This document shows positions 1 to 8,373 of a stretch of DNA of 64,000 nt, piece by piece (the first letter of the stretch is position 1; every line of letters begins with the position of its first letter). The position numbers were made by a program, and so were the translations under genes. Under the pieces are notes generated by a model. That model saw nothing but the letters and a program-made list of their open reading frames with translations, had not been told where the DNA came from and made no database searches. The DNA is from Akkermansia muciniphila (GTDB lineage Bacteria > Verrucomicrobiota > Verrucomicrobiia > Verrucomicrobiales > Akkermansiaceae): assembly GCA_945888515.1 (NCBI GenBank), contig CAMDAD010000007.1, positions 88,995-152,994 of the forward strand. Direction: 5' to 3'.

Positions 1-2543
1 TGGATTGGACAGCTAATGGGTATCGTTTACCAACCGAAGCGGAGTGGGAAAAAGCTGCCCGTGGGGGGTTGAGTGGCAAACGCTTTCCCTGGGGAACGGA
101 TACGATCAGCCACAGTCAGGCGAATTACTATGCATCCTCTTCTTATAGCTATGATGCGCGCGGCTCGGCAAACAACTACCACCCGACATACAATGACGGG
201 ACTGAGCCCTACACATCGCCAGTGGGTTCTTTCGTAGCAAATGGCTACGGACTCAATGACATGGCAGGGAATGTATACGAGTGGTGCTGGGACTGGTACG
301 AGGCATCGACGTATGTGAATGGATCGACGGATCCGCGTGGTGCTGTTTCGGGCGTTTATCGGGTGGCACGGGGCGGCGGTTGGGGCTGGGAAGCAATCTC
401 TTGTCGTGCCGCGAGCCGCAGCATCACCGATCCGATGCCCCAGTACAGCAACATCGGCTTCCGTATAGCACGAAATTCAGGTGCTGGCGCACTCGCATCA
501 TTCTCTTCAACCGATACCAATCTCGACACACGAATGTGGACATTGACCCTATCGGCAGTTGTGAATGGTAGTGTGTCAGGCGCTGGTTCATATCTCAGTC
601 AAACCAACGCAAATATCTCCGCAACACCGCAACCAGGCTACCTCTTCGGCTCATGGACCGGTGATGGAACTGGATCCACGAAACAGCTTACCATCCTCAT
701 GGACTCGGACAAAACAGTGGGAGCTACATTCGCAGAAGACACCCGCGATCCTGATTCTGACGGCCTAACAAATTATCAGGAAATCATCATTCGACTTACA
801 AATCCCAATCTGGCCGACACCGACAACGATGGCGTGAACGATGGCCAAGAAGTCACCGACACTACGAATCCTCTAGTAGCAGATACCGACGGCGACGGCA
901 TCACTGACGGCGAAGAAAAAACTCGCACTACCAATCCGCTTCTCGTCGATACCGATGGCGATGGCTTGGGTGACTTGCAAGAAATCACGATCTCGCAGAC
1001 CAATCCGCTGCTATCAGACACCAATGGCAATGGCATCAACGACGCACTGGAGGATACCGATAACGATGGCATCTTGAATGGTCGGGAGGTCAATCAACTC
1101 GGCACCAATCCGCTTCTGGCAGACACCAATTCCAACGGTCTCAGTGACACCTACGAGTTGCTGTTCCAAGGCAACACGGATCCATTCACCCCGCGCGTCG
1201 GCGATCGGGTGCGGTATGAACTGGGCCGCCTCGGCTACCAAGGCACCTACAAAATTGTCGGCACTTTGCCCAAGGGGCTCACCTTCAATGCCACGACAGG
1301 TGTTCTCGAAGGAAAACTCACGGGAACAGCAGGCACGAGCAGACTGACCATCCAGGTTCTCAACAGCAAGACGGTGCTGCGCAGCATCCCGCTGAACTTG
1401 CCGGTTCTGGCATTCCCCGCAAGGCTAGCAGGAACATGGCAGGCATTGTTAGAAAATCAACAAGGTCTGCCTGAAGGGCTCATCACCGTTGTCGTCACAT
1501 CCCCGGGGAATTGGAGCGCAACATACGACGGAGTAGGCACGCGCACGATCCGCAGGGCGTCTGGATTCTTTGATCTCGTAGCAGCACAAGATCGGGCATC
1601 TTGGAGCATTACTTTGCCAGCAGTTGCATCCCTTCCGTCTGCTACCATGAGTTTTGGAATTGATGGCAACACGGCGCTTGCCGCAGGCACACATCCGCGT
1701 GGCACGATGCAAGGCTTCCGTCTCGCCCGAGGCGCTGAATTACCAGTTGCAACCCGCACGATCACCATGCTTATCGACCAAGGTGTGCAGGATGGATTTG
1801 TCATACCCGCAGGCACGGGCTGGGCAACGGGGAGTATCAGCAATCGAGGAGCGGTGGCTCTTGCAGGACAGCTCGGTGATGCTCAGGCATTCCGCGCAAC
1901 TCTGTCACTCGGGGCTACAGGACAAGCGCTGATGTGGCTCAAGCCCTACAAAAACCTGAACTCCTACATCGGTGGCATTGTGTCATTGCACGGCAGTGGT
2001 GTTCTGCCTGCATCGCCACTACACAACCAAGAAAGCGGACTTTGGTGGTATCGTGCGGCCGATGCGACGGAGCTCGGTTACCCTGGAGGATTTGCAGCCA
2101 TGAATACCAACGTGGGAGTGCGGAGTCACCCAATACCAGCAAGTGCTCTGGCGCTATCACAAAACCTCGGACTAACGGAACAAGTGATCCGTGGCGTGGT
2201 TTTTGATGGAGGTGGGTTGCCAGATCCAAATGCCGTTGCAAAACTACCTGAATCCTTTGCGATCGATGCAAGCTACAAGATGGTAGCACTGCCCATACCG
2301 GGCCAACCGATGGCCCCGTGGACGGGACTCATTGCTTCACGCACTGGTGGCTTTACTGGAACGCTCAGAGTCGTTGCGAGCAATAGCGACACGATAGCAG
2401 GAAATGCAGCAGTGAGCGGAGTGCTATTCCCCACCGTGGGCAGTCGCGTGGTCGGTGCGGGCTTGGTGAAAATCCCGATTGTCGGCCCCAAAGGCGCGTT
2501 CCGCACAGGAGCCATTGTCTTGGGAACGGAAGAGGAAAACTAA
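1..2543 (+). CDS. Secreted or surface protein, FGE-fold domain + TSP3 repeats (5' partial)
   Basis: The frame is open to the left edge of the window: codons from base 3 read GYRLPTEAEWEKAARGG, the hallmark of the FGE-sulfatase (SUMF1-like) fold, so the TTG at 69 in the ORF track is not the true start. After the FGE core (GNVYEWCWDW, then IGFRIAR) comes an InlB_B-like beta repeat ending in KTVGATF. Seven acidic bacterial TSP3-type repeats follow (DTDNDGVNDGQE, DTDGDGITDGEE and variants; about residues 230-370 of the track protein). Then there is a putative Ig-like segment (LPKGLTFNATTGVLEG) and an unrecognised C-terminal region of about 370 residues. The stretch where true FGE has its two catalytic cysteines reads GGGWGWEAISCRAASRS, so the CxxxxC pair is missing and enzyme activity is unlikely. 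A binding or structural surface protein is inferred; the signal peptide would lie outside the window. Confidence 0.85.
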   Translation, partial: DWTANGYRLPTEAEWEKAARGGLSGKRFPWGTDTISHSQANYYASSSYSYDARGSANNYHPTYNDGTEPYTSPVGSFVANGYGLNDMAGNVYEWCWDWYEASTYVNGSTDPRGAVSGVYRVARGGGWGWEAISCRAASRSITDPMPQYSNIGFRIARNSGAGALASFSSTDTNLDTRMWTLTLSAVVNGSVSGAGSYLSQTNANISATPQPGYLFGSWTGDGTGSTKQLTILMDSDKTVGATFAEDTRDPDSDGLTNYQEIIIRLTNPNLADTDNDGVNDGQEVTDTTNPLVADTDGDGITDGEEKTRTTNPLLVDTDGDGLGDLQEITISQTNPLLSDTNGNGINDALEDTDNDGILNGREVNQLGTNPLLADTNSNGLSDTYELLFQGNTDPFTPRVGDRVRYELGRLGYQGTYKIVGTLPKGLTFNATTGVLEGKLTGTAGTSRLTIQVLNSKTVLRSIPLNLPVLAFPARLAGTWQALLENQQGLPEGLITVVVTSPGNWSATYDGVGTRTIRRASGFFDLVAAQDRASWSITLPAVASLPSATMSFGIDGNTALAAGTHPRGTMQGFRLARGAELPVATRTITMLIDQGVQDGFVIPAGTGWATGSISNRGAVALAGQLGDAQAFRATLSLGATGQALMWLKPYKNLNSYIGGIVSLHGSGVLPASPLHNQESGLWWYRAADATELGYPGGFAAMNTNVGVRSHPIPASALALSQNLGLTEQVIRGVVFDGGGLPDPNAVAKLPESFAIDASYKMVALPIPGQPMAPWTGLIASRTGGFTGTLRVVASNSDTIAGNAAVSGVLFPTVGSRVVGAGLVKIPIVGPKGAFRTGAIVLGTEEEN

Positions 2544-2722
2544 GCATACTCCGCTCAATGCCCCCCTACCCCATCCACATCTCCAAATCCGCGAGTGCTG
2601 CCCTGATGTTCCCTTGGGAGCCCTCGGCAATCTGACGGGTGATGCTTGGTCCGACCGAATGGCCCTTCCAATTGCATCCCAAAGAAAGAACATTCCAAGC
2701 AGTCATTGCCCTGCATGAATCA

Positions 2723-2736
2723 TTCCCGATCAGGAA
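2723..2736. promoter_or_regulatory. Operator-like palindrome, copy 1 (hipB promoter region)
   Basis: TTCCCGATCAGGAA is a 14-bp palindrome with 6 of 7 arm positions paired, centred on GATC. It recurs identically just before the HipB-like start codon. HipB-family repressors bind such sites to repress their own operon; that this is an operator is an inference. Confidence 0.55.
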
Positions 2737-2771
2737 CTTTATGTGCTTTGGCCTCCTTGACAGATCAAAAC

Positions 2772-2787
2772 TTCCCGATAGATAACT
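2772..2787. promoter_or_regulatory. Operator-like site, degenerate copy 2
   Basis: TTCCCGATAGATAACT matches 12 of 16 bases of the flanking copies (TTCCCGATCAGGAACT). It lies 49 bp after copy 1 and 47 bp before copy 3, so the three sites are nearly evenly spaced. It is followed by an AT-rich stretch that could be promoter DNA. Confidence 0.4.
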
Positions 2788-2818
2788 TTTTTCGATATGC
2801 ATTGAGATGCATGCCATG

Positions 2819-2832
2819 TTCCCGATCAGGAA
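2819..2832. promoter_or_regulatory. Operator-like palindrome, copy 3, abutting the hipB start
   Basis: Identical to copy 1 (TTCCCGATCAGGAA) and ending two bases before the ATG at 2835, so it occupies the place of the ribosome binding site. A repressor bound here would cover the translation start region. The role is inferred from position and symmetry. Confidence 0.55.
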
Positions 2833-2834
2833 CT

Positions 2835-3044
2835 ATGAAAATTCAAGATGCAGAGAGCCTTGGCCAAGCCATCCGCCAGCAGAGGCGTCGTTTGAAGGTG
2901 ACCCAGAAGGACTTGGCGATGACTTCTGGCACAGGCCTGAGGTTCATCATCGACCTAGAGAAAGGAAAGCCCACATGCCAACTGGGCAAGGCATTGGAGA
3001 TTGTCCGCGCCTTGGGTCTGAAACTGGAAATCGAGATCCCATGA
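2835..3044 (+). CDS. HipB-like XRE-family transcriptional repressor/antitoxin
   Basis: A 69-residue helix-turn-helix protein starting MKIQDAESLGQAIRQQRRRL. The HTH_3 core is LGQAIRQQRRRLKVTQKDLA followed by a recognition-helix region around TSGTGLRFIIDLEKGKPT, a typical HipB/XRE layout. The longer track ORF (2646) is rejected because ATG 2835 follows directly on the operator-like repeat and the extension has no domain character. The stop overlaps the next start as ATGA, which is the usual hipBA coupling. In intact systems HipB represses the operon and neutralises the HipA kinase. Here the partner is truncated, so only the repressor half may remain functional. Confidence 0.8.
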   Translation: MKIQDAESLGQAIRQQRRRLKVTQKDLAMTSGTGLRFIIDLEKGKPTCQLGKALEIVRALGLKLEIEIP

Positions 3045-3370
3045 ATCCTTTGATCGTTCATTTGCACGGGAGGCGGGGCGGAGTGCTGAAGGATGACGGC
3101 CGTCGCATGGTCTTCCGTTATGATGCCGCATGGTTGGCGGATACAGGAGCCTTGCCATTGTCACGTCAATTGCCGCTGCAATCGGAGCCACTTGAAGACC
3201 AAGGGGTGAATGTCTTCTTTGGTGGCTTGCTACCAGAAGCCGATGCCATCGGTAATCCGCTGGCGCTGCCAGAATTACAAAATGAAATCATCCGTCATAG
3301 AGTCACGCAACGCGCTGAGAAAATGTTGGAGCATTTGGACAAGATCAAAGGCGAAATATCGCCCCACTGA
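3041..3370 (+). pseudogene. Truncated hipA: N-terminal domain only
   Basis: The frame starts at the ATG overlapping the hipB stop. Its first 70 or so residues match the HipA N-terminal (couple_hipA) domain: a short beta-rich start with HLHGRRGGVLKDDG, then FRYDAAWLA, LPLSRQLPLQ and VNVFFGGLLPEAD, where HipA normally has FFxxLLPEG. After that the sequence changes to a short unrelated tail (LPELQNEIIRHRVTQRAEKM) and stops at 109 residues. HipA kinases are about 400-440 residues, so the whole kinase core (catalytic Asp, P-loop-like region) is absent. The tail faintly resembles the C-terminal end of a type I restriction S subunit, which might mark a recombination junction; this is only a suggestion. 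Confidence 0.7.
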
Positions 3371-3590
3371 CTCGCGAACAATCAAAACAAAAATTCACCG
3401 TCATCCCGCAGGAATGATTCATCGCATCACTAACGAAACATCACCTTTGGAGCTTCAAGGCTTGAGCGGCTGCGTTCTCAGGCTTTGGGATGACTTTGTT
3501 AAGAAACCCAGAATCGATGTCTACACCGTTGTCAAAAATGCACCATTTTTTCGGATTTCAGCGGAAATTGTCGGAATCCATCCTAAATAG

Positions 3591-3617
3591 AAAAAAGCCT
3601 TGTGGATACAAGGCTTC
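3591..3617 (-). terminator. Rho-independent terminator after tRNA-Lys
   Basis: On the minus strand the stem AAGCCTTG / CAAGGCTT (loop TATCCA) is followed by a run of T. It sits 18 bases downstream of the tRNA-Lys 3' end. Confidence 0.8.
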
Positions 3618-3634
3618 GATTCGGATGAGAGAAG

Positions 3635-3707
3635 TACGAGGACTGGGACTCGAACCCAGGACCAATTAGTTAAAAGCCAACTGCTCTACCAACTGAGCTA
3701 TCCTCGC
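3635..3707 (-). tRNA. tRNA-Lys (anticodon TTT)
   Basis: The minus strand folds into a complete 73-nt cloverleaf: acceptor GCGAGGA/TCCTCGT, D-arm with AGCTCAGTTGGTAGAGC, anticodon loop CTTTTAA with TTT, and T-arm with GGTTCGAGTCC. The 3' CCA is not encoded (the next bases are CTT). It lies downstream of mpl on the same strand and has its own terminator. Confidence 0.95.
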
Positions 3708-3869
3708 TTTTCTCTGTTACCCCGTGAAGGGGCGCACTTGTTACGGGAAAATAGGATGCTTGGCAAGTTATTTTCTGAAAAAATTTCATTTTTTTCGTGT
3801 GGGAGGATTGTTGAAGAAAGACAGGATTCCGCCAGATCCGACAGATCTAACCGATGCAAGCCGAAGTGA

Positions 3870-5252
3870 CTACAAACGCTCCAGTAACTTCTGATGTATG
3901 CCGCCGAAGCCACCATTGCTCAGCACAGCGATCACATCGCCGGGTTTTGCCTCCGCAACTACCAAATCAACAATTTCCGGCACGCCGGGCAGATACCAGC
4001 CTTTGCCACCGAAAGCTACGATGTCGTGCGATAGTCGATCGGGATCAAGACGCTCAGCCACTGGCACTTTGTGCAGATCGGCAATCGCCGCTACCACGGC
4101 AAAATCAGCCAGCGCCAGAGACTGCGCGAGTTCGGTTTGGAACACACTGCGCTTCGTGGTGTTCGAGCGCGGCTCAAACAGCACCCACAGGCGAGAATCT
4201 GCGTAGCGCTGGCGCAGGGCGGCAATCGCCAGCTTGATAGCGGTCGGGTGATGCGCGAAGTCATCCACCACCTTGATGCCATTCACTTCGCCTTTCAACT
4301 CCTGACGCCGCGCCACCCCCTCGAAGCTCAGCAAGCCGGCACGCGCCTCTTCCGGAGTCAGCCCAGCAAACAAGCCTGCACAAACCGCCATCGCCGCATT
4401 GCGCACATTGAACTCACCAACCATCGGGATCTCATACACTTCTCCATTGATCGTAAAAGTAGAACCACTAGCATGATAGTCGATGTCCACGATCCGCAGA
4501 TCGCAATTTTCCCCCATGCCCACGGTTTTCACTGGGCAGGGCGCGTTCGCGGCGACTTGCAGCGCGTGAGCATCATCACCATTCACAAAGGCCATGCCAT
4601 TACGCGGCACGATGTTCAGCAGACGGCGAAAGCTCAGCTTGATCTCCTCCACATTATTGTAGATATCCGCATGATCGAACTCGATGTTATTAATCACAAG
4701 GCACTCGGGCAGGTAGTGGAGAAATTTCGAGCGCTTGTCAAAAAATGCCGTGTCGTATTCGTCGCCTTCCAGCACCGTGATCGCGGAGTCCGTGAATACC
4801 GCCCCGCCGCCGAGATTTTTCGGAAGCCCACCGATCATGTAGGAGGGATCACGATCTGCCGATTTCAAGAGCCAGGCCAGCATCGAGGACGTTGTGGTTT
4901 TGCCATGCGTGCCGCTGACCACAAAATTCCGCTTGCCGCGCAGAAAATGTTCTTTCAATACCTCGGGCAGAGAAACGTAAAGCAGCTTACGCTCCAGCGC
5001 CGCCTCGGCCTCCTCATTGCCACGGCTGATAGCATTGCCGATCACGATCACATCCGCGCCCGCCGGAATGTTGCTTGCCTGGTAGCCCTCTACCAGTGGA
5101 ATCCCCTGCCCTTCCAGAAAAGTAGACATCGGTGGATAGACATTGGCATCGCTGCCCGTGACCGTGAAACCGCGCGCCTTCATCCCGGCGGCTACGGCAC
5201 CCATGGCTGTGCCACAAATGCCTACAAAGTGAAAATGCTGATTCTGCGCCAT
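3870..5252 (-). CDS. mpl: UDP-N-acetylmuramate:L-Ala-gamma-D-Glu-meso-DAP ligase
   Basis: Mur-ligase family enzyme of cell-wall recycling; it joins the recovered tripeptide to UDP-MurNAc in the cytoplasm. The N-terminal Rossmann-like domain has HFVGICGTAMGAVA, followed by the ATP-binding loop SGTHGKTTTSSMLAW and the acidic EGDEYDTAFFDKRSKF, which is characteristic of Mpl rather than MurC. The C-terminal domain has DDFAHHPTAIK and LFEPRSNTTKR. Length (460 residues) is normal. The track start at 5270 is a TTG; ATG 5252 (MAQNQHFHF) is preferred because it abuts the conserved fold. The gene follows the HAD phosphatase gene after about 20 bp and is probably co-transcribed with it. Meso-DAP peptidoglycan is implied. 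Confidence 0.93.
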   Translation of the reverse strand: MAQNQHFHFVGICGTAMGAVAAGMKARGFTVTGSDANVYPPMSTFLEGQGIPLVEGYQASNIPAGADVIVIGNAISRGNEEAEAALERKLLYVSLPEVLKEHFLRGKRNFVVSGTHGKTTTSSMLAWLLKSADRDPSYMIGGLPKNLGGGAVFTDSAITVLEGDEYDTAFFDKRSKFLHYLPECLVINNIEFDHADIYNNVEEIKLSFRRLLNIVPRNGMAFVNGDDAHALQVAANAPCPVKTVGMGENCDLRIVDIDYHASGSTFTINGEVYEIPMVGEFNVRNAAMAVCAGLFAGLTPEEARAGLLSFEGVARRQELKGEVNGIKVVDDFAHHPTAIKLAIAALRQRYADSRLWVLFEPRSNTTKRSVFQTELAQSLALADFAVVAAIADLHKVPVAERLDPDRLSHDIVAFGGKGWYLPGVPEIVDLVVAEAKPGDVIAVLSNGGFGGIHQKLLERL

Positions 5253-5273
5253 GTTGTCGTTTTCTAACAAAAA

Positions 5274-6155
5274 TCAAAAGGTGGGAGCCGCGACACGGCC
5301 GTTCTCGCTCTCCTCGATTCGATGACGCAAGATGCGATCCGCGACCTCGCGCACCATTTCGCTGAGCAAGAGCCACAAATGGCTGCCCTTGCGGTAGTCG
5401 GCGGGCGCAATGTGTTTCACCCGGCCTGCATGCGCGCAGAGCTGGTAGCATTTGCGAAAGCTTTTGCCGCTGGCGTCCTCGGGATTGTACACCGCGATCG
5501 CCTGACCGCCGTTGCGGTTGAGCACGGTGAAGCAGGGAACATCCGTGGGACCATCACCCACATAGACCATATTCTCAAAGGGCACGGGGCGTAGCTCATT
5601 CGGCATGTGATCGTTCACATCCTGATCATAACGCAGCATGCCCTTGTTGATGCGGAAGAGAAATTGCGTTTTCGTTGTGTGGGAGATCGTGCGTTTCGGG
5701 AAACTGATCCGACCCTCCGCATCCTCGCCGAACTCGCAGCCGAAAATCGCCTTCACGTGCGGCTGCAAGCGCGAGCCATCGAGAAGCGCCTTCAGCCCCG
5801 AGGAGACGATGTAGTGCTCGATCTTGATTCCCGCCGCTTCATGTTCTTCGCTGAGACACACTTTCGGCAGATCAGTGAAAATATCTGGTAAGCCCGGAAA
5901 AAACGACAAGCCCGCACCCAATTCGGTGAGTCGCGCATTCGTGACATTGTCCATGCCGAGGTAATCGAGAAGGCATTTCATATAAGCCAACTCGCCATCC
6001 CACTTCTGCTCCGTCACCAACCCATTGCACTTTTTCCAGAACTGCGCCGGATCGATGCCGAATTGCGGAAACAACACATCATCCTGCATGTAGCGGGGGC
6101 TGAGTGTCTGGTCGTAGTCATAGACCAGCGCGATGATGTTTTGGGGAACTGCCAT
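5274..6155 (-). CDS. HAD-superfamily phosphatase
   Basis: The haloacid dehalogenase fold is shown by motif [12 protein letters not shown] (nucleophile and acid/base Asp pair), motif [10 protein letters not shown], a conserved Lys region ([12 protein letters not shown]) and motif [15 protein letters not shown]. The protein is soluble with no signal peptide. The cap insertion between motifs I and II is helical and of phosphoserine-phosphatase-like size, so a small phosphometabolite substrate is likely, but the specific one cannot be read from sequence. The track start (6191) adds [12 protein letters not shown]; the internal ATG at 6155 ([15 protein letters not shown]) places the fold directly at the N-terminus and is preferred. 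It lies just upstream of mpl on the same strand. Confidence 0.8.
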   Translation of the reverse strand: MAVPQNIIALVYDYDQTLSPRYMQDDVLFPQFGIDPAQFWKKCNGLVTEQKWDGELAYMKCLLDYLGMDNVTNARLTELGAGLSFFPGLPDIFTDLPKVCLSEEHEAAGIKIEHYIVSSGLKALLDGSRLQPHVKAIFGCEFGEDAEGRISFPKRTISHTTKTQFLFRINKGMLRYDQDVNDHMPNELRPVPFENMVYVGDGPTDVPCFTVLNRNGGQAIAVYNPEDASGKSFRKCYQLCAHAGRVKHIAPADYRKGSHLWLLLSEMVREVADRILRHRIEESENGRVAAPTF

Positions 6156-6280
6156 AAGGTTGCAGGAACTAAAACCATTCGGCGCATTCACCGCAAGTCT
6201 AATTGCACTGGCCCGTCCGATTTCATCCTTTTCTCAACGAAGGTCATGCTTGGAATAGGAGCGTGATCGCAAAGATGCAT

Positions 6281-8278
6281 TCACGTCCCCAGGATGTTCT
6301 TCATGCTGCTGAAGAAATTGCTCAGTTCGTCCTCGCTGGCTTCGCGGCCGAAAATTTCCTCGTAAGAGGTCATCAGCAAGTGCTCACCGTCGAGCTCCTC
6401 GAGGAAACTACTCTCCTGGCAGGAAACCTGTTCGCCGAATTTCACCCGCGTGGCACAGTAGGTCATCGTCAGGCGCTCGCGAGCACGGGTGATCCCGACA
6501 TAGAGCAATCGACGCTCCTCATCCTTGGTGCCCTCGCTCAGGCTGCGTTTGTGCGGTAGTGTGCCTTCTTCCAACCCGACGAGATAGACATGAGGAAATT
6601 CCAGGCCTTTTGAGGCGTGCAGCGTGATCAGAGTGACGCCTTGTTTACTCTCCAGATCATCTTCTTTTTCTGAACTGAGTGAAACGGCATCGAGGAAATT
6701 CTGCAAGGACTTGCCGCGCACGGAATAGTCATCGAGCTGCTGGATGATGCTGCCAATTCCCTCAGTGCGGGCGTCGCGTTCCTTCTCGGTCTTGCAGCCG
6801 CGCATCAGCCAGGCGACGTAGTCCATTTCCGCGATCATCTCGCGCAGGACCTTGCCGGCATTTTCCCTGGCGACATCGATGCGTGCCTTCGCTCCGGAAA
6901 TCAGCGCGACAAACTCCTCGATGCAGTTCCTCGTTTTGGTGCCGAGAGTCTGCGTGAAAACCGGATCGCACAAGGCCTCCCATACGCTCTTGTTCGTCTC
7001 ACGACTGTAGTCGGTGGCGAGAACGGCAGTCGTTTGACCGATGCCGCGGTTCGGTGCATTCAGCACGCGCAACAGCGCCACGTCTGCTTCCGGCGAAGCT
7101 AACAACTGCGCGTAGGCAATCACATCGCGGATCTCGCGTCGGTCGAAAAAACTCTGCGCGCCCACCATGCGATAAGGGATTTTTCTCTCGCGCAGGGCTT
7201 CCTCCAGTCGCCGGCACTGGCCATTCGTGCGGAACAGCACGGCGAAATCCTCCCATGCTTTTTTCGATAGATTTTTCTCCTCGATGATTTCCTCTGCGAT
7301 AAACTCGGCTTCCTGCTCATCGCCCGGCATGGCCACCACCCGCACCGGTGCCCCACCCGCGCGGGTGCTGATGAGTACCTTGGCGCGGCGGCCGATGTTG
7401 TGCTTGATCAGGCTGTTGGCAGTGTGCAAAACCGCGTGCGTGCTACGGTAATTTTCTTCTAACAGAATGACGCGGGGGTTAGGAAAAAATTTCTCGAATT
7501 GCAGGATGTTTGCCATCTGCGCACCGCGCCAACCGTAGATCGATTGATCGTCATCTCCCACCACACAAACATGATAGGGTGGTCCCACCAGTTGCTGGAG
7601 CAGGCGCATTTGCAGCGAGTTCGTGTCCTGGAATTCATCGACGGTGACACGCTGATAAAACTCCCGAAACACCTGTCGCACGTCCTCGTGCTCGGTCAGT
7701 AGTTTTTCTCCTAGCACCAGAAGATCATCGAAATCCACGGCATTCTGCGCGCGTAGTTCGTTCTGATAAGCGGTGGCGATGATGCCGATGAAATCATCGT
7801 CCTGTTGAGATGGATCAAGCCCGGCATTTTTTGCTTTGGAAATGGCTCCGAGGATTTGCTCGGGTTTCAAAGTCGAGTTTGCGCCGCCTTTGCGCACCAT
7901 GATTTGTTTGATCAGGCCGACCTGATCACTGCCGGTGTAGATGGCGAAATTTTTCTTATACCCGAGTCGATCGATGCCCCCACGCAGCAGTCGCACGCAC
8001 AGCGAGTGGAACGTACAAACCGTCATATCCTCGGCGGCCTGCTTTGATACCATGCCGCTGATGCGGTCGCGCATTTCGGAGGCGGCCTTATTGGTGAAGG
8101 TCACGGCGAGGATGTTCTTTGCTGCCACGCCACGTTCCAACATATTGGCGATGCGGCACGTGACCGTGCGTGTTTTCCCCGTGCCAGCGCCCGCCAAAAT
8201 GAGAACAGGACCATCAATCGCAGCCACGGCATCGCGTTGCGCTTTGTTCAGGGAGTCGAAAGAAAATGCACCAGCCAT
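6281..8278 (-). CDS. UvrD/PcrA/Rep-type ATP-dependent 3'-5' DNA helicase
   Basis: A 665-residue superfamily 1A helicase with all motifs in order: Q-motif LNKAQRDAV, Walker A LAGAGTGKT, motif Ia TFTNKAASEM, Walker B VDEFQDTN, motif III DDQSIYGWRGAQ, motif IV LEENYRST, motif V TLHASKGLEFPHVY and motif VI LLYVGITRARERL. It would unwind duplex DNA in repair and replication restart. Length suits the UvrD/PcrA/Rep group; choosing between them needs a tree, so no symbol is given. The start MAGAFSFDSLNKAQ puts the Q-motif near the N-terminus as expected. Confidence 0.92.
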   Translation of the reverse strand: MAGAFSFDSLNKAQRDAVAAIDGPVLILAGAGTGKTRTVTCRIANMLERGVAAKNILAVTFTNKAASEMRDRISGMVSKQAAEDMTVCTFHSLCVRLLRGGIDRLGYKKNFAIYTGSDQVGLIKQIMVRKGGANSTLKPEQILGAISKAKNAGLDPSQQDDDFIGIIATAYQNELRAQNAVDFDDLLVLGEKLLTEHEDVRQVFREFYQRVTVDEFQDTNSLQMRLLQQLVGPPYHVCVVGDDDQSIYGWRGAQMANILQFEKFFPNPRVILLEENYRSTHAVLHTANSLIKHNIGRRAKVLISTRAGGAPVRVVAMPGDEQEAEFIAEEIIEEKNLSKKAWEDFAVLFRTNGQCRRLEEALRERKIPYRMVGAQSFFDRREIRDVIAYAQLLASPEADVALLRVLNAPNRGIGQTTAVLATDYSRETNKSVWEALCDPVFTQTLGTKTRNCIEEFVALISGAKARIDVARENAGKVLREMIAEMDYVAWLMRGCKTEKERDARTEGIGSIIQQLDDYSVRGKSLQNFLDAVSLSSEKEDDLESKQGVTLITLHASKGLEFPHVYLVGLEEGTLPHKRSLSEGTKDEERRLLYVGITRARERLTMTYCATRVKFGEQVSCQESSFLEELDGEHLLMTSYEEIFGREASEDELSNFFSSMKNILGT

Positions 8279-8373
8279 GCCCGCGACAGTGAAAGCGCAT
8301 CACTCCACAAATGACAATCACGAAACCAAACGAATGCAAAAAACCAAGCAAGAGCGATAGAAAATCGAGGCCG

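Noticed and set aside
3210-3590. 126-codon frame after the hipA remnant
   Set aside because: Out of frame with hipA and without domain character; it ends at the tRNA-Lys terminator.
4071-5267. 398-codon plus-strand frame antisense to mpl
   Set aside because: Fully inside mpl, whose motifs are unambiguous; composition (many Arg/His) is typical of shadow frames.
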